From: Asanoa sp. WMMD1127
GTDB lineage: Bacteria > Actinomycetota > Actinomycetes > Mycobacteriales > Micromonosporaceae
Assembly (NCBI RefSeq): GCF_029626225.1
Contig: NZ_JARUBP010000001.1
Location: forward strand, 7,192,001 to 7,256,000
Length of the DNA stretch: 64,000 nucleotides
Reading direction: 5' to 3'
Of this stretch, positions 21,591 to 31,167 are shown in pieces. The first letter of the stretch is position 1. Each line of letters opens with the position of its first letter. Position numbers and translations under genes: made by a program. The notes under the pieces are model-generated. The model ran no database searches and was not told the DNA's origin. It saw nothing but the letters and a program-made list of their open reading frames with translations.

Positions 21591-22547
21591 ATGATCTCCG
21601 TCGGTCTGGTGCTCCACCCGACGAAGCCGGTCGCCGAGTCGGTCGACATGATCGTCGACTCCGCCCGCGACGAGCCGGTCCGGGTGGTGGCCCGCGAGAT
21701 CGACCGCACCCGGGTCCCGCCGGGCGTCGACGTCGTCCCGGAGGCCGCGTTCCGCGAGCAGGTGGACGGGGTCGTGGCGCTCGGTGGCGACGGCACCATG
21801 CTGGGCGCGATGCGCCTGATGACCGGCCGGCCGGTGCCGATCCTCGGGGTCAACCATGGCAACCTGGGTTTCCTGGTCGAGGTCACCCCGAGCGGACTGC
21901 CGTCGGCGCTGCGCCGGCTGGCCACCGGCGACTACACCGTCGAGAGCCACGCGGCGCTGGAGGTCAACGCCGGCGAGACGAGAGCCTGCGCGTTCAACGA
22001 CGTGGTGATCGGCCGGACCGGGGCGGGCCGCACCGCCTCGGTCGACCTGACGGTCAACGAGGTGCACTACGGCTACTACAAGGCCGACGCCGTCATCGTC
22101 GCCACGCCCACCGGCTCGACGGCCTACAACTACTCGGCGGGCGGGCCGATCCTGTCGCCGTCGTCCAACGCGCTGGTGGTGACGCCGGTGGCGCCGATGT
22201 CCGGCATCAGCCGGCCCGTGGTGCTCGGCGGCGGCGACCGGGTCTCGTTCCAGGCCGAGGGCGCGCTCGTCGTCGAGGCCGACGGGACGGGCGCGCACCC
22301 GGTCGCCGCCGGCACCGACCTGACCGTGCACCTCAAGCCCGACGCCGCGCAGGTCGTGCGGTTGTCGCCGCGCGACTACGCCAACCGCAGCCGCGTGCGG
22401 CTCAGCCTGCTGGACCTGCCGCTGCGGCCGGACCAGCTGCTGGAGCTCATCCCGCTGGAGCTGCGCCGCAACGTGGCCGCCGCCATCGATGCGCCGCCCG
22501 AGCCGCCCACGGCGGACGGCTCGGGCGCCCCTACCCAGGGGTCCTAG
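21591..22547 (+). CDS. nadK: NAD kinase
   Basis: This 318-residue enzyme phosphorylates NAD to NADP. It has the family motif GGDGTMLGAMRLM, the second motif VNHGNLGFLVEV, and the substrate-binding stretch NEVHYGYYKADAVIVATPTG followed by STAYNYSAGGPI. The length is normal. The last 20 residues (PPEPPTADGSGAPTQGS) are a flexible tail. The stop codon shares CTAG (22544-22547) with the convergent glycosidase gene. As I remember it, actinobacterial nadK usually lies in a recN-xerD-type neighbourhood; here it stands alone, so this could be a second, diverged copy. Confidence 0.9.
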   Translation: MISVGLVLHPTKPVAESVDMIVDSARDEPVRVVAREIDRTRVPPGVDVVPEAAFREQVDGVVALGGDGTMLGAMRLMTGRPVPILGVNHGNLGFLVEVTPSGLPSALRRLATGDYTVESHAALEVNAGETRACAFNDVVIGRTGAGRTASVDLTVNEVHYGYYKADAVIVATPTGSTAYNYSAGGPILSPSSNALVVTPVAPMSGISRPVVLGGGDRVSFQAEGALVVEADGTGAHPVAAGTDLTVHLKPDAAQVVRLSPRDYANRSRVRLSLLDLPLRPDQLLELIPLELRRNVAAAIDAPPEPPTADGSGAPTQGS

Positions 22548-25321
22548 GGCGACGTGATCGTGTAGGTCGCGCCCGCCTGGGTCGCGAACGAGACCACGTC
22601 GCCGGTGACCGACGGCGTGACCGCGCCGCCGCCGACCCGGGTGACCACGACCGGCCGCCCCGGCCACGGGTTGCGCAGCCGCACCTGCCGGCCGGCCTCG
22701 CTGGTGATGTCGACATAGGACACCCGCCCGCCGGCCAGCGCGCTGGACACGAGAAACGCGTCCTTCTCGCGCAGCTTGACGAAGCTGGCGTCCCGGGCCG
22801 CCGGCCAGACCGGAAACACCCGGATGATGCCGTCGTCGCTCTGCAGCAGCAGGTTGTTGACGGCCTCGGTCGCGCCGGACTTCTCCAGGCCGTGCCACTC
22901 GTCGCGGATCCGCAGGTTCGGGTCCGTCTTCGCGGCGATCTGGGCCTTCAGCTTGTCGATCAGGCTCTGCGCCGGGTAGCCCACGCGGGCCGCCTGCGTG
23001 AACACCTTCGGGAAGCTGTTGTCCTGGCCCCACGAGTTCATCGCGTCCAGCGTGTCGATCGCCCGCTGGCGGTCGGCGGCCGGCGAGTTGAGGCCGAGGC
23101 CCTCGCCCGGGTGGATGAACTCGAGGTTGACCGTGTTGTCACCGGGCCGGATCGCCCGCCCGTCGGAGACCGTGCCGGGATCGCCCAGGGCGTAGACCGA
23201 CTTCCCGTTGTGCGTCGTCGTGGCGATCGGCGGCAGCCCGTTCAGCATCTGCTGCCACAACGGCCGTGACCCGGCGTCGAGACCGAGCTCGTTGCTGGCC
23301 GCCAGCAGCGACGTCAGCAGGTAGCGCAGCATCCCCACGTCGAGGCTCGGGTTCCGGGCCCAGGTGCCCTCGTGCGGCCCGCCCCACGTGGTGTAGCGGC
23401 CGGTGGCGGCGTCGTACTCCATCCATCGGCTGAAGAACGTGGCGACCTCCTTCATGAAGGGGTACGCCTTCGTCTGCAGGTAGGTCCGGTCGCGGGTGTA
23501 GTCCCAGTAGGCGATGAACTCGACGACGTTGAACAGCGCGTTGCCCACCTGCTGCCAGTAGTTGCCGTCCGGTGTGCCGCCGAACGGGCTGATGCCGACC
23601 GGGAACAGCACGCCGCCCGGTATCCCACCGGACCCGAACCGCGGCGTCACGTAGTCGGACTTGACCTGCTGCAGCTCCTGCGTCGACCGGCGGCGGGCCT
23701 CCGGCAGGTAGGAGATCACCGCGTCGATCATCGGCAGGGCCAGGTCGGCCCGGTTCGACGAGTACGCGCCGTAGAAGTTGGCGACGAAGTTGTAGTTGAG
23801 GTGGTAGTCCCCGGAGAAGTAGGGGTCGTCCTTGGTGGTCCAGAGCCCGTAGAGCCCGGGCGCCGTCCTGCCGTTCCGCGATGCCGAGCCGAGGAAATAT
23901 TGTGCGGCGTAGTAGAACCGCTCCAGCACGTCGTCGTTGAGGTCCACATAGGAACGGAGCCAGAACTGCTTCCACCACTCGACGTGCCCGTTGTAGAGGC
24001 CGTCGAGGGCCGTTCCGGTCTGGGCGTCGGCCAACGACCGGGCGCCCGGCGCAGGGTCGGCGTTGTTGGCCCCGCCGCCGGCCACCGCGGTCAGCAGGCG
24101 CAGCGTCTGGCCCGGCTGCAGGTCGAACTGGAACCGGGCCGTGTTGCCCGACGCGGTCGGCGCGGCCACCGGGCTCGCCCCGATCAGGCGGCTCGCCAGG
24201 GCCGCGCGGGACACCCAGCGCGACCCGCCGGGCGTGGTCCGCGCGGCCCAGGTCGTGTTGCCGGAGGCACCCGCCGTCTGGGTGAAGCCGCCCATCGGAT
24301 TGGTGGCCCCGGACCAGGTGCGCGCCTCCAGCCGCACCGGGGCGCTGCCGGTCGAGCGGATCTGGGTGACCAGCAGGTTGTCGTTGGCGGCGACCCAGGT
24401 CTTGAGCACGACGGGCTGGCCGCCGATGGTCATCGTGGTGTCGACCTCGCCGCGCAGGATGTTCTGCTCCTCGAGGAACGTCCCGCCCGAGCCACCGCCC
24501 GGCCCGCCGCCGGTGCCGTAGAGCTCGAACTGGCCGATCCGGGCCCGCGGGTTCTGCTGCGAGTCGGCCGTCGTGCCCTGCGTCGGCTCGGTGGAAACCA
24601 ACCGGACCCACCGGGCGGTACGCGACCCGAGCGTCCGGTCGGTGACCGCGGCCGTGTTGTTGGTGACGGTGTCCCAGCTCGACCAGTTCTGGTTGTCGGT
24701 CGAGGTGAGCACCTGAAAGTTCTTTGTGTTGTTGGCGGTCTCGGCCGGCCGGGCCGCGCTGTCGTGCCGGGCGATGTAGCGGGTGAAAGTCTTCGCGCTG
24801 CCGAGGTCGAGGGTGAGCGTCTGTGGCTTGCCGACCTCGGAGACCCAGCCCTCGTAGCCGGGGCCCCACTGGCCGCTGACGGCCCGGGATTGTGGGAACG
24901 ACGGATGCGAAGTGCTGGCCGTGGCGGTGGCGCCGAGGGCCAGGTTGCTCGACGTGGAGCCGCTGGCCGCCGCGAGCGTGACCCCGCCGACGGGCGCGGT
25001 CGCCGGGCCCGGGTTGCCGCGCCAGAAGTTGCCCTTGGCGACGAGGAACGTCTTGACGCCGGCGCTGCCGGACGAGGTGACACCGATGTCGCCGTTGCCC
25101 AGCAGAGCGGTGCTGGGCATGCCGTTGACGACGGAGTTCACATAGGACTGGTCGGTCCAGCGGCCCTTGATGTTCGCGAGCAGCGACTGGATCGCCGCCC
25201 ACTGCTGGTCGGGGGTCGGTGTCGCGGCCTGGGCCGGGGCGGGCGTCGCGAGCCCGACACCGGCCACCACAGCGGCGACGACGGTTCCGGCGATCACCCG
25301 GCGGGACGGACGGGTTCTCAC
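22544..25321 (-). CDS. Secreted glycoside hydrolase with discoidin domain (GH95-like)
   Basis: This 925-residue protein has a signal peptide with a twin-arginine look (SRRVIAGTVVAAVVAGVGLA ending APAQA). The N-terminal part (LLANIKGRWTDQSYVNSVVN then GMPSTALLGNGDIGVTSSG) resembles the GH95/GH65 start. An F5/8-type discoidin (CBM32) domain is inserted at about 120-270 (LALGATATASTSHPSFPQSR; RYIARHDSAARPAETANNTK). A beta-sandwich and then an alpha/alpha barrel follow (ERFYYAAQYFLGSASRNG; PYFSGDYHLNYNFVANFYGA). GH95 enzymes are alpha-L-fucosidases or galactosidases; the exact activity is not provable here. GTG 25321 has AGGAAGGAAG upstream. It follows the intracellular glycosidase by 12 bases. 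Confidence 0.85.
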   Translation of the reverse strand: MRTRPSRRVIAGTVVAAVVAGVGLATPAPAQAATPTPDQQWAAIQSLLANIKGRWTDQSYVNSVVNGMPSTALLGNGDIGVTSSGSAGVKTFLVAKGNFWRGNPGPATAPVGGVTLAAASGSTSSNLALGATATASTSHPSFPQSRAVSGQWGPGYEGWVSEVGKPQTLTLDLGSAKTFTRYIARHDSAARPAETANNTKNFQVLTSTDNQNWSSWDTVTNNTAAVTDRTLGSRTARWVRLVSTEPTQGTTADSQQNPRARIGQFELYGTGGGPGGGSGGTFLEEQNILRGEVDTTMTIGGQPVVLKTWVAANDNLLVTQIRSTGSAPVRLEARTWSGATNPMGGFTQTAGASGNTTWAARTTPGGSRWVSRAALASRLIGASPVAAPTASGNTARFQFDLQPGQTLRLLTAVAGGGANNADPAPGARSLADAQTGTALDGLYNGHVEWWKQFWLRSYVDLNDDVLERFYYAAQYFLGSASRNGRTAPGLYGLWTTKDDPYFSGDYHLNYNFVANFYGAYSSNRADLALPMIDAVISYLPEARRRSTQELQQVKSDYVTPRFGSGGIPGGVLFPVGISPFGGTPDGNYWQQVGNALFNVVEFIAYWDYTRDRTYLQTKAYPFMKEVATFFSRWMEYDAATGRYTTWGGPHEGTWARNPSLDVGMLRYLLTSLLAASNELGLDAGSRPLWQQMLNGLPPIATTTHNGKSVYALGDPGTVSDGRAIRPGDNTVNLEFIHPGEGLGLNSPAADRQRAIDTLDAMNSWGQDNSFPKVFTQAARVGYPAQSLIDKLKAQIAAKTDPNLRIRDEWHGLEKSGATEAVNNLLLQSDDGIIRVFPVWPAARDASFVKLREKDAFLVSSALAGGRVSYVDITSEAGRQVRLRNPWPGRPVVVTRVGGGAVTPSVTGDVVSFATQAGATYTITSP

Positions 25322-25333
25322 GGTGCTTCCTTC

Positions 25334-27961
25334 CTAGTGCGGTGGGGCCACCGTCTCCACCGGCGCCGGGACGGGGCGCAGGTTGAGGTTCTCGAGCGTG
25401 CCGAGGCCGGCGACGGTGACCGTTGCGGGACGGGGGGTGGTGGAGCGCAGGGCGGCGAAGTCGGGCTCCACGCCGAAGAGGCCGGCGACGACCGCCTCGG
25501 CGGTGGCCGCCCCGGCGATCGAGTCGCGGTTGGCGACGCCGCGGCCGGCGACGCGGACACGCAGCTCCCCGGCGCCGGGGACGATCTCCATCGCCTGTCC
25601 CCACAGGCCGCCCGAGGCGGCCCGCGGGGTCCTGCCGAGCACGCCGGCCGCGAGGTCGGGCCGGCCCAGCCGGGCCAGCCCGTACGCGGTGACGCCGGGC
25701 CAGGCGCCGAACGCGCCTCCGGCACCGTGGTCGGGCCGGTCCGAGAACGGCGCGATCGGGTCGTCGGCCGCCAGCGCCCGCATCCACGGGCCGGCCAGCA
25801 GCTTGTCGACCACGAACGCGACCATCTCGGCCCGTTGCTCGCGGGTCAGGTCGCCGGCCATCGCCGCCGCGACCAGACCGAAGTCGAGGACGTGCCCGAT
25901 CGTCTCGCGACCGCCGGGGTGGGCGATCTGCCACCGGCCACCGCCGGCGTAGAGGCCCAGCACGGCGTCCGCGAGCGTGGCCGCCACGCCGTCGGCCCGG
26001 TCCGCGTCGGAGTCACGACCGAGGTAGCGCAGCAGTTCCGCCCAGGACCGGAGCATGCCGACATAGGCGGCGTTGAACGAGGCCATCCCGTCGACGTAGT
26101 TGGGCACGCACTCCAGCACCCGCCACGCGTCGGCGCCGAAGTCGGCGAGCCCGTCGAGGTCGCCGCGCCGGCCGGCGACCCCGTAGGCGAGACGCTCGAG
26201 ATGGTCGAGCACCGTGCGCCCGCCGGCCGGCTCCGACAGGAAGGCGATGTCGCCGGTGCTGCCGACGTAGTGCTCGACCAGCCGGAACAGCGCGTACTCG
26301 TTGGAGACGTAGTAGTTGCCGAGCGGGCCGCCGCCGCGCACGTCGTAGCCGAACGCCGTGTCGTAGGGGCTCGCCAGCCCGGCCAGCAGCCAGGCCCGCA
26401 GGCCGGACGGGTCCAGCATGGCGTAGAGGCGGCTCCACTCGGTGTGGTCCCAGAAGAACGTGGTGGTGGCGCCGAGCCGCGGTCCGCCGGTGAGGAAGAC
26501 CGGGCCGGTGCGGCCGACCCGGGTGTTGCGCAGGTAGACCGCCAGCAGCGCGCCCATGTGGTAGGCGCGGGCCAGGTCCTCGTCGGGCGTGCGCAGCGTG
26601 GGCAGGTGGCCGCTGAAGTCGGGGTTGCCGGGGGTGAACGCGTGGGCCCAGAGCCGGCGCCAGGCGTCGGCGGTCGCGGCCAGCTCCGCGTCGAGCGTCG
26701 CGGCGGCGGCGCGGGCCTCCCCGGCGACGGACCCGGTGCCCCAGGCGAGGGCGAAGCCGACGGTGTCGGTCGCGCCGGGCGCCAGGTCCAGCCGCCAGGT
26801 CGCGCGGGCGCCGGCGCCGTGCGGCACGAGCTCGTCGGGCGGGACGGCGAAGGCGTACGCGGCCCGGGCGGCCGAGGCGGTGTCGATGACGGCGACCGTG
26901 CCGTCGTCCACGGTGGACCGCCAGCGGACGGCGCGGGTCCAGTGGCCGGTGCGGGCAACCTCGGCGCCGTCGAGCACCAGGGCGGCCCGGTGGGCGTCGA
27001 CCTCGACGCGGATGTGGTGCCAGCGGCCCGCTTCGAGCGGCCGGTCGGCGGTCTCGCGCTCGCCGCAGATCGCCAGCCAGAGCCGCCCGCCGGCGATGCC
27101 GAGCTGGAGCGAGTCAGGGTGGTTGCCGTGGGTCAGCAGTACGCCGTCGTGGCCCGGGTCGTCGGCCCGGAACTCCAGCTCCAGCGCGACCCCCGGCGTC
27201 AGCTCGAACGCGTCGAGCGGCACCTCGGCGCCGTCGTCGAGCACAACCGGGCCGGGGAAGGCGAGGCCGGTGCCGGCCGTCAGCGCGCGGACGGCGCCCC
27301 GGACGGAGGTGGTGTGCGGCCAGACCCAGTCGGCGCTGACGTGGCGGGGCAGCTCGTACTCCAGCAGCATCGGCGCGGAGTCCTCGTCGCGCTGGATGCC
27401 CGGCGGGCGCGGCCGGCCGAGGCGCAGCCGGCGCGGGCCCGGGCCGAGCAGGTACGGCGCGCCCTGCGCCCCGGGCCGCGTGGTGTCCCGGATCCGCTCG
27501 AGCGCGTGGTAGTCGTGCTCCCCGGACGCGTTCCACGGCACCGTGTGGAGCCAGCCCCAGCCGGTCTCGGAGTGGCCGACCGGCGCGAACAGGTCCTGGG
27601 TCAGCTCGACCGTGGCCGCCTCGGCGCGGGTGTTGGTCACCTGGATCCGCCAGAGCAGCCAGTCCGCGTCGTAGCCGAGGCTGGTGTCCGTGACGACGTC
27701 GACGTGGGCATCGCGGTAGCTGCGCCGGGTGCCCCACGGCTTCCACCGGTAGTGCTGCACACCGGGCACGCCGCCGTCGACCCGCAGCACGCCGGTGTGG
27801 TAGCCGCCGGCGAACGGCGGTGCGGCCAGCCAGGAGACGCTGGTGAGGTCGTGGTTGACGTGGGCCTGGCCGCGCTGGTTGCGCAGCGACGGCAGGTGGC
27901 CGAGGTCGCCGGCGGCGACCCACTCCCCCGCGACGTCGTCCAGCGGCGGCACCCCGGTCAC
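25334..27961 (-). CDS. Cytoplasmic six-hairpin glycosidase-like protein
   Basis: This 875-residue protein has no signal peptide. An N-terminal beta-rich domain (to about 290) is followed by a concanavalin/LamG-like stretch (about 300-390: LELEFRADDPGHDGVLLTHG; AGRWHHIRVEVDAHRAALVL) and then an alpha/alpha toroid (about 470-800: TPDEDLARAYHMGALLAVYL; TTTFFWDHTEWSRLYAMLDP; GNYYVSNEYALFRLVEHY). This layout fits six-hairpin glycosidases, but I cannot name the GH family or the catalytic acids. GTG 27961 overlaps the permease stop (GTGA). The long extension to 28237 lies inside the permease gene and is not used. It probably cleaves the sugar brought in by the ABC transporter. Confidence 0.82.
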   Translation of the reverse strand: MTGVPPLDDVAGEWVAAGDLGHLPSLRNQRGQAHVNHDLTSVSWLAAPPFAGGYHTGVLRVDGGVPGVQHYRWKPWGTRRSYRDAHVDVVTDTSLGYDADWLLWRIQVTNTRAEAATVELTQDLFAPVGHSETGWGWLHTVPWNASGEHDYHALERIRDTTRPGAQGAPYLLGPGPRRLRLGRPRPPGIQRDEDSAPMLLEYELPRHVSADWVWPHTTSVRGAVRALTAGTGLAFPGPVVLDDGAEVPLDAFELTPGVALELEFRADDPGHDGVLLTHGNHPDSLQLGIAGGRLWLAICGERETADRPLEAGRWHHIRVEVDAHRAALVLDGAEVARTGHWTRAVRWRSTVDDGTVAVIDTASAARAAYAFAVPPDELVPHGAGARATWRLDLAPGATDTVGFALAWGTGSVAGEARAAAATLDAELAATADAWRRLWAHAFTPGNPDFSGHLPTLRTPDEDLARAYHMGALLAVYLRNTRVGRTGPVFLTGGPRLGATTTFFWDHTEWSRLYAMLDPSGLRAWLLAGLASPYDTAFGYDVRGGGPLGNYYVSNEYALFRLVEHYVGSTGDIAFLSEPAGGRTVLDHLERLAYGVAGRRGDLDGLADFGADAWRVLECVPNYVDGMASFNAAYVGMLRSWAELLRYLGRDSDADRADGVAATLADAVLGLYAGGGRWQIAHPGGRETIGHVLDFGLVAAAMAGDLTREQRAEMVAFVVDKLLAGPWMRALAADDPIAPFSDRPDHGAGGAFGAWPGVTAYGLARLGRPDLAAGVLGRTPRAASGGLWGQAMEIVPGAGELRVRVAGRGVANRDSIAGAATAEAVVAGLFGVEPDFAALRSTTPRPATVTVAGLGTLENLNLRPVPAPVETVAPPH

Positions 27962-28872
27962 TTGCTGGCGCCCGACGTGAGGCCCGCGACGAACTGCTTC
28001 TGCACCGTGAGATAGCCGACCACCGGCAGCGCGCCGGCGAGGAACATGATGCCGAAGAGCTGGCCGTAGTCCACTGAGTACTGTCCAATCGTCAGGTAGA
28101 GGCCCGTGGTGATGGTCTGGCCCTGCAGCGGGCCGAGGATGAACAGCGGGTTCAGGAAGTCGTTCCAGATCCACAGGGTCAGGAAGATGACCACGGTGGC
28201 GGTGGCCGGGCGGACCAGCGGCATGACGATCTGCCACCAGATCCGCAGGCCGCTGGCGCCGTCGAGCCGGGCCGCCTGGACGATCTCGTCGGGCACCGAG
28301 CGCATGAATCCGACGTAGACGAAGACCGCGAAGCTCAGGTAGCCGCCGCCCAGGTTCGCCAGGATCAGCCCGGGGTACGAGTGGTCGAGGCCGATCCAGG
28401 TCAGGATCCTGATTGTGGGCAGCAGGGTGACCTGCGGCGGGATCATCAGTCCGGCGGAGAGCGCGACGAGGATCGCGGCCTTGACCCGCCCGCTGCGCCT
28501 GGAGATGTAGAAGCTGAACGCGGAGCCGAGCGGGACGATCAGGGCGACCGAGCAGACCGCGACGATCAGCGAGTTGCGCAGCCCGAGCGGAATCAGGTTG
28601 TCGGGCCGGCTCAGCGCCTCGGTCAGGTTGTCCAGCGTCGGCGGCCAGGGCGGCGCGACCGGGTTGCCGAGGATCCGCTCCTGCGGCTTGAACGCGTTGA
28701 CCAGCATGAGATAGATCGGCGCGGCGAATACCAGCGTGACGGCGGCCGCGACCAGGACCCGGGTGCGCCCGCTCGGGCGGCGGCGTCGGGGGCTGGGCGT
28801 TTCGGGCGGCGGTGTCAGGGCGGTCCTCCCGCCGGCGGTCGGGCGGTCGCGCGTATCCCCGATGGTCGTCAT
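27958..28872 (-). CDS. Sugar ABC transporter permease (MalG type)
   Basis: This 304-residue permease starts with a Pro/Arg-rich cytoplasmic leader, then six membrane segments (VLVAAAVTLVFAAPIYLMLV; SLIVAVCSVALIVPLGSAF; and others). The docking loop is VPDEIVQAARLDGASGLRIW, the EAA motif of sugar permeases. The ending GYLTVQKQFVAGLTSGASK is typical for MalG relatives. ATG 28872 overlaps the stop of the partner permease (ATGA). No ATPase gene is in the locus, so it probably shares a general MsiK-type ATPase encoded elsewhere, as other actinobacterial sugar importers do. Confidence 0.93.
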   Translation of the reverse strand: MTTIGDTRDRPTAGGRTALTPPPETPSPRRRRPSGRTRVLVAAAVTLVFAAPIYLMLVNAFKPQERILGNPVAPPWPPTLDNLTEALSRPDNLIPLGLRNSLIVAVCSVALIVPLGSAFSFYISRRSGRVKAAILVALSAGLMIPPQVTLLPTIRILTWIGLDHSYPGLILANLGGGYLSFAVFVYVGFMRSVPDEIVQAARLDGASGLRIWWQIVMPLVRPATATVVIFLTLWIWNDFLNPLFILGPLQGQTITTGLYLTIGQYSVDYGQLFGIMFLAGALPVVGYLTVQKQFVAGLTSGASK

Positions 28873-29747
28873 AGGGAGATCTCCCGGCGGCGCAGGGCGC
28901 TCGTGACGGTGAGGGCGACCACCGCGGACAGCGCGAGCAGGAGCATCGCGACGGCGCTGGCGTAGCCCACCCGGTCGCTGGTGAACGCCAGCTTGACGAT
29001 GTAGAGCGCGGTCGACTGGGTGGAGTTGGCCGGGCCGCCGCCGGTGAGCACGGTGATGATGTCGTAGAGCTTCAGCACGGTGATCAGGGAGATGGTCACG
29101 CTGATCGTGGTGCCGGGCGCGAGCATCGGCCAGGTGATCTTGCGGAAGCGTTGGGTGCCACGGACGCCGTCGAGCGAGGCCATGTCGTGCAGCTCGAGCG
29201 GGATGCTCTGCAGGGCGGCCAGGTAGACGACCGTGGTGAAGCCGCTCATCACCCACGTGACGACCAGGCCGATCGAGAAGAGGGCGGCGTTGGGGCTGCC
29301 GAGCCAGGGGTACGGCTCGTCCAGGATGCCGATCTTCATCAGCGCGGTGTTGAGCAGACCGTTCTGCGTGAGGATGGTCTGCCATACGAAGGCGACGATC
29401 ACACCCGAGAGCACCTGGGGCAGGAACGCGACCGTACGCATGACGCGGTAGGACAGGCTCGTGCGGTTGAGCAGGATCGCGAAGGCGACGCCGAGCGCGT
29501 TGGCGGCCAGCGTGACGCCGAGCGCGAGGATCAGCGTGAAGGTGAGGCTCGCCCGCAGCTGGTCGTCGCCGGCCATCTCGGTGTAGTTGGCCAGGCCGAC
29601 GAACTCGTTGGTGGCTTTGAGCGGGTTCTCGTTGGTGAAGCTGCTGCGCAGGCTGAGCAGCAGCGGCAGCACGAGGAAGACCAGGTAGAGGCCGACCGCG
29701 AGGGCGGCGAGCAGGGCCAGGCCCCGCTCGCCGGACTGCTTCCTCAC
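28869..29747 (-). CDS. Sugar ABC transporter permease (MalF type)
   Basis: This 292-residue permease has six membrane segments, beginning LALLAALAVGLYLVFLVLPL, and the EAA loop IPLELHDMASLDGVRGTQRF. I chose GTG 29747, which overlaps the binding-protein stop (GTGA) as the other junctions in this operon do; GTG 29765 would add six residues and is possible. It forms the channel with the MalG-type partner. Confidence 0.92.
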   Translation of the reverse strand: MRKQSGERGLALLAALAVGLYLVFLVLPLLLSLRSSFTNENPLKATNEFVGLANYTEMAGDDQLRASLTFTLILALGVTLAANALGVAFAILLNRTSLSYRVMRTVAFLPQVLSGVIVAFVWQTILTQNGLLNTALMKIGILDEPYPWLGSPNAALFSIGLVVTWVMSGFTTVVYLAALQSIPLELHDMASLDGVRGTQRFRKITWPMLAPGTTISVTISLITVLKLYDIITVLTGGGPANSTQSTALYIVKLAFTSDRVGYASAVAMLLLALSAVVALTVTSALRRREISL

Positions 29748-31021
29748 TGCGCGGCGGTCTTCCACGCGTCGTCGAGCTTCGCGAGCTCACCGGCCACGTC
29801 GTCGCTGGTGAACAGGGCCTGTGCGGTCGCGTAGAAGGCGTCGTTGAGCCCGGGCGGCAGCGCGTCGTCGTTGGTCGCCCAGCCGATCGCGTTGACCTTG
29901 TTGTTGTCCTGCCCGACGTACGCGTAGGAGTCCTTGAAGACCTGGGTGACCGTGACGCCGTAGTCGTCGAGGGTCTTGCCCTTGATCATCGGGAACGCGC
30001 CGTCGGTCTCGATGAGCGCCTTCAGGTTGGCCGGGTTGAGCGACCAGGCCTGGCCGAACTTCTCGGCGAGCGCGGTGTCCTTTGCCTTCGCGGAGATCGC
30101 CATCGAGCCGCCGCCGACGAACGGCACGACGACGTCGCCGTTGTCGGTCGGCCACGGGAACGAGCCGAAGTTGTCGGCGGTGTCCTTAGGTACGGAGCCG
30201 AGGAACCAGCTGCCCATGGGGTACATCGCCGACTTGCCGCCGGTGAAGCGGGTTATCGAGTCGGCGTACTTGACGCCCAGGGCGCCCTTGTCGAAGTAGC
30301 CGCCGGTGACGAGGGTGCGGTATTTCCGGACCGCCGTGACCAGGTCCGCGTCAGCGAACTTGACCTTGTCCGCGTAGCGGTCCTGGAGCCAGTTCTTGTT
30401 CTTGCCGAGGATGTCGGCGGAGATGATGCCGACCAACGGCATGGAGGCGGCGAACGGGTCGGCGCCGCCGAGCTCGATCGGCGTGATGCCCTTGGCCTTG
30501 AGCTTGGCGCAGGCGTCGAGGAACTCGGCCCAGGTCTTCGGGGCCGCGGTGATGCCCGCTTGTTGGAACAGCTGCCTGTTGTAGTAGACCTGCGGGACGA
30601 TCTGCGAGTTGGTCGGCGGGATGTAGACCTCGCCCTTGAGCGAGTTGGCCGACGGCAGCAGGAAGTTGGCGTCGATCCAGGTCTTGTCGTAGGGCTTGAG
30701 CAGGCCGGCGCCGACGAAGTTGGACGGCGTGATCGACTGCAGCAGGTCGGGGAACTGGCCGGACTGCTGCAGCTGCTTGGCGTAGCCGTCGCGGTCGGTG
30801 CTCGGCGCGACGATCTTGTTGATCTTCACGCCGGGCGTTTGCGCGGTGGCGGCGGTGATCGAGTCGTCCCAGAACTTCGCGTCGAGGCTCGGGGTCTCGA
30901 AGACAAGGTAGGTCAGGGCGGTCTCGCCGCTTTCGTTCCCTCCGCCGTCGCCGCTGCCACAGGCGGCGGTGAGGGCGAGGAGACCGGCGACGCCTGCCGC
31001 GACCAGCGGCTTCCGTATCAA
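29744..31021 (-). CDS. Sugar-binding lipoprotein of the ABC transporter (family 1)
   Basis: This 425-residue lipoprotein has signal KPLVAAGVAGLLALTAACGS with lipobox TAAC and a Gly/Ser-rich linker. The mature part has the family-1 solute-binding fold: TLVFETPS-like opening, PGVKINKIVAPSTDRDGYAK, then QVYYNRQLFQQAGITAAPKT and WAEFLDACAKLKAKGITPIE. The start is a TTG at 31021 with GGGAGGA upstream. It is the first gene of a five-gene minus-strand operon (binding protein, two permeases, two glycosidases). A GATAACGTTATC palindrome lies 61 bases upstream. The sugar is not identifiable from sequence. Confidence 0.93.
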   Translation of the reverse strand: MIRKPLVAAGVAGLLALTAACGSGDGGGNESGETALTYLVFETPSLDAKFWDDSITAATAQTPGVKINKIVAPSTDRDGYAKQLQQSGQFPDLLQSITPSNFVGAGLLKPYDKTWIDANFLLPSANSLKGEVYIPPTNSQIVPQVYYNRQLFQQAGITAAPKTWAEFLDACAKLKAKGITPIELGGADPFAASMPLVGIISADILGKNKNWLQDRYADKVKFADADLVTAVRKYRTLVTGGYFDKGALGVKYADSITRFTGGKSAMYPMGSWFLGSVPKDTADNFGSFPWPTDNGDVVVPFVGGGSMAISAKAKDTALAEKFGQAWSLNPANLKALIETDGAFPMIKGKTLDDYGVTVTQVFKDSYAYVGQDNNKVNAIGWATNDDALPPGLNDAFYATAQALFTSDDVAGELAKLDDAWKTAAQ

Positions 31022-31081
31022 GGGGTCCTCCCGGGGACGGGGGTGCGGGTCAAGGTGCGGCTAGTCAAGATGATCGTTTCG

Positions 31082-31095
31082 GGATAACGTTATCC
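31082..31095. promoter_or_regulatory. LacI-type operator ahead of the sugar operon
   Basis: GGATAACGTTATCC is a perfect 14-bp palindrome with the central CG common in LacI-family sites. It lies between the binding-protein gene and lacI, in the shared promoter region, where a repressor would block both. A second copy is found at 32208-32219. Confidence 0.85.
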
Positions 31096-31167
31096 GGAAG
31101 CATAGGAAGTTTCACTCGCGTGTCAAGGGTGCTCGGTGAGCGGGCGTCCGAAGAGGAGGATCAGGCG

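Noticed and set aside
23372-28015. Very long open frame on the plus strand (about 1550 residues) across the glycosidase genes
   Set aside because: It is the antisense shadow of two clearly homologous minus-strand glycosidases; its protein is low-complexity Arg/Val/Gly-rich with no domain, as expected from GC-rich codon bias.
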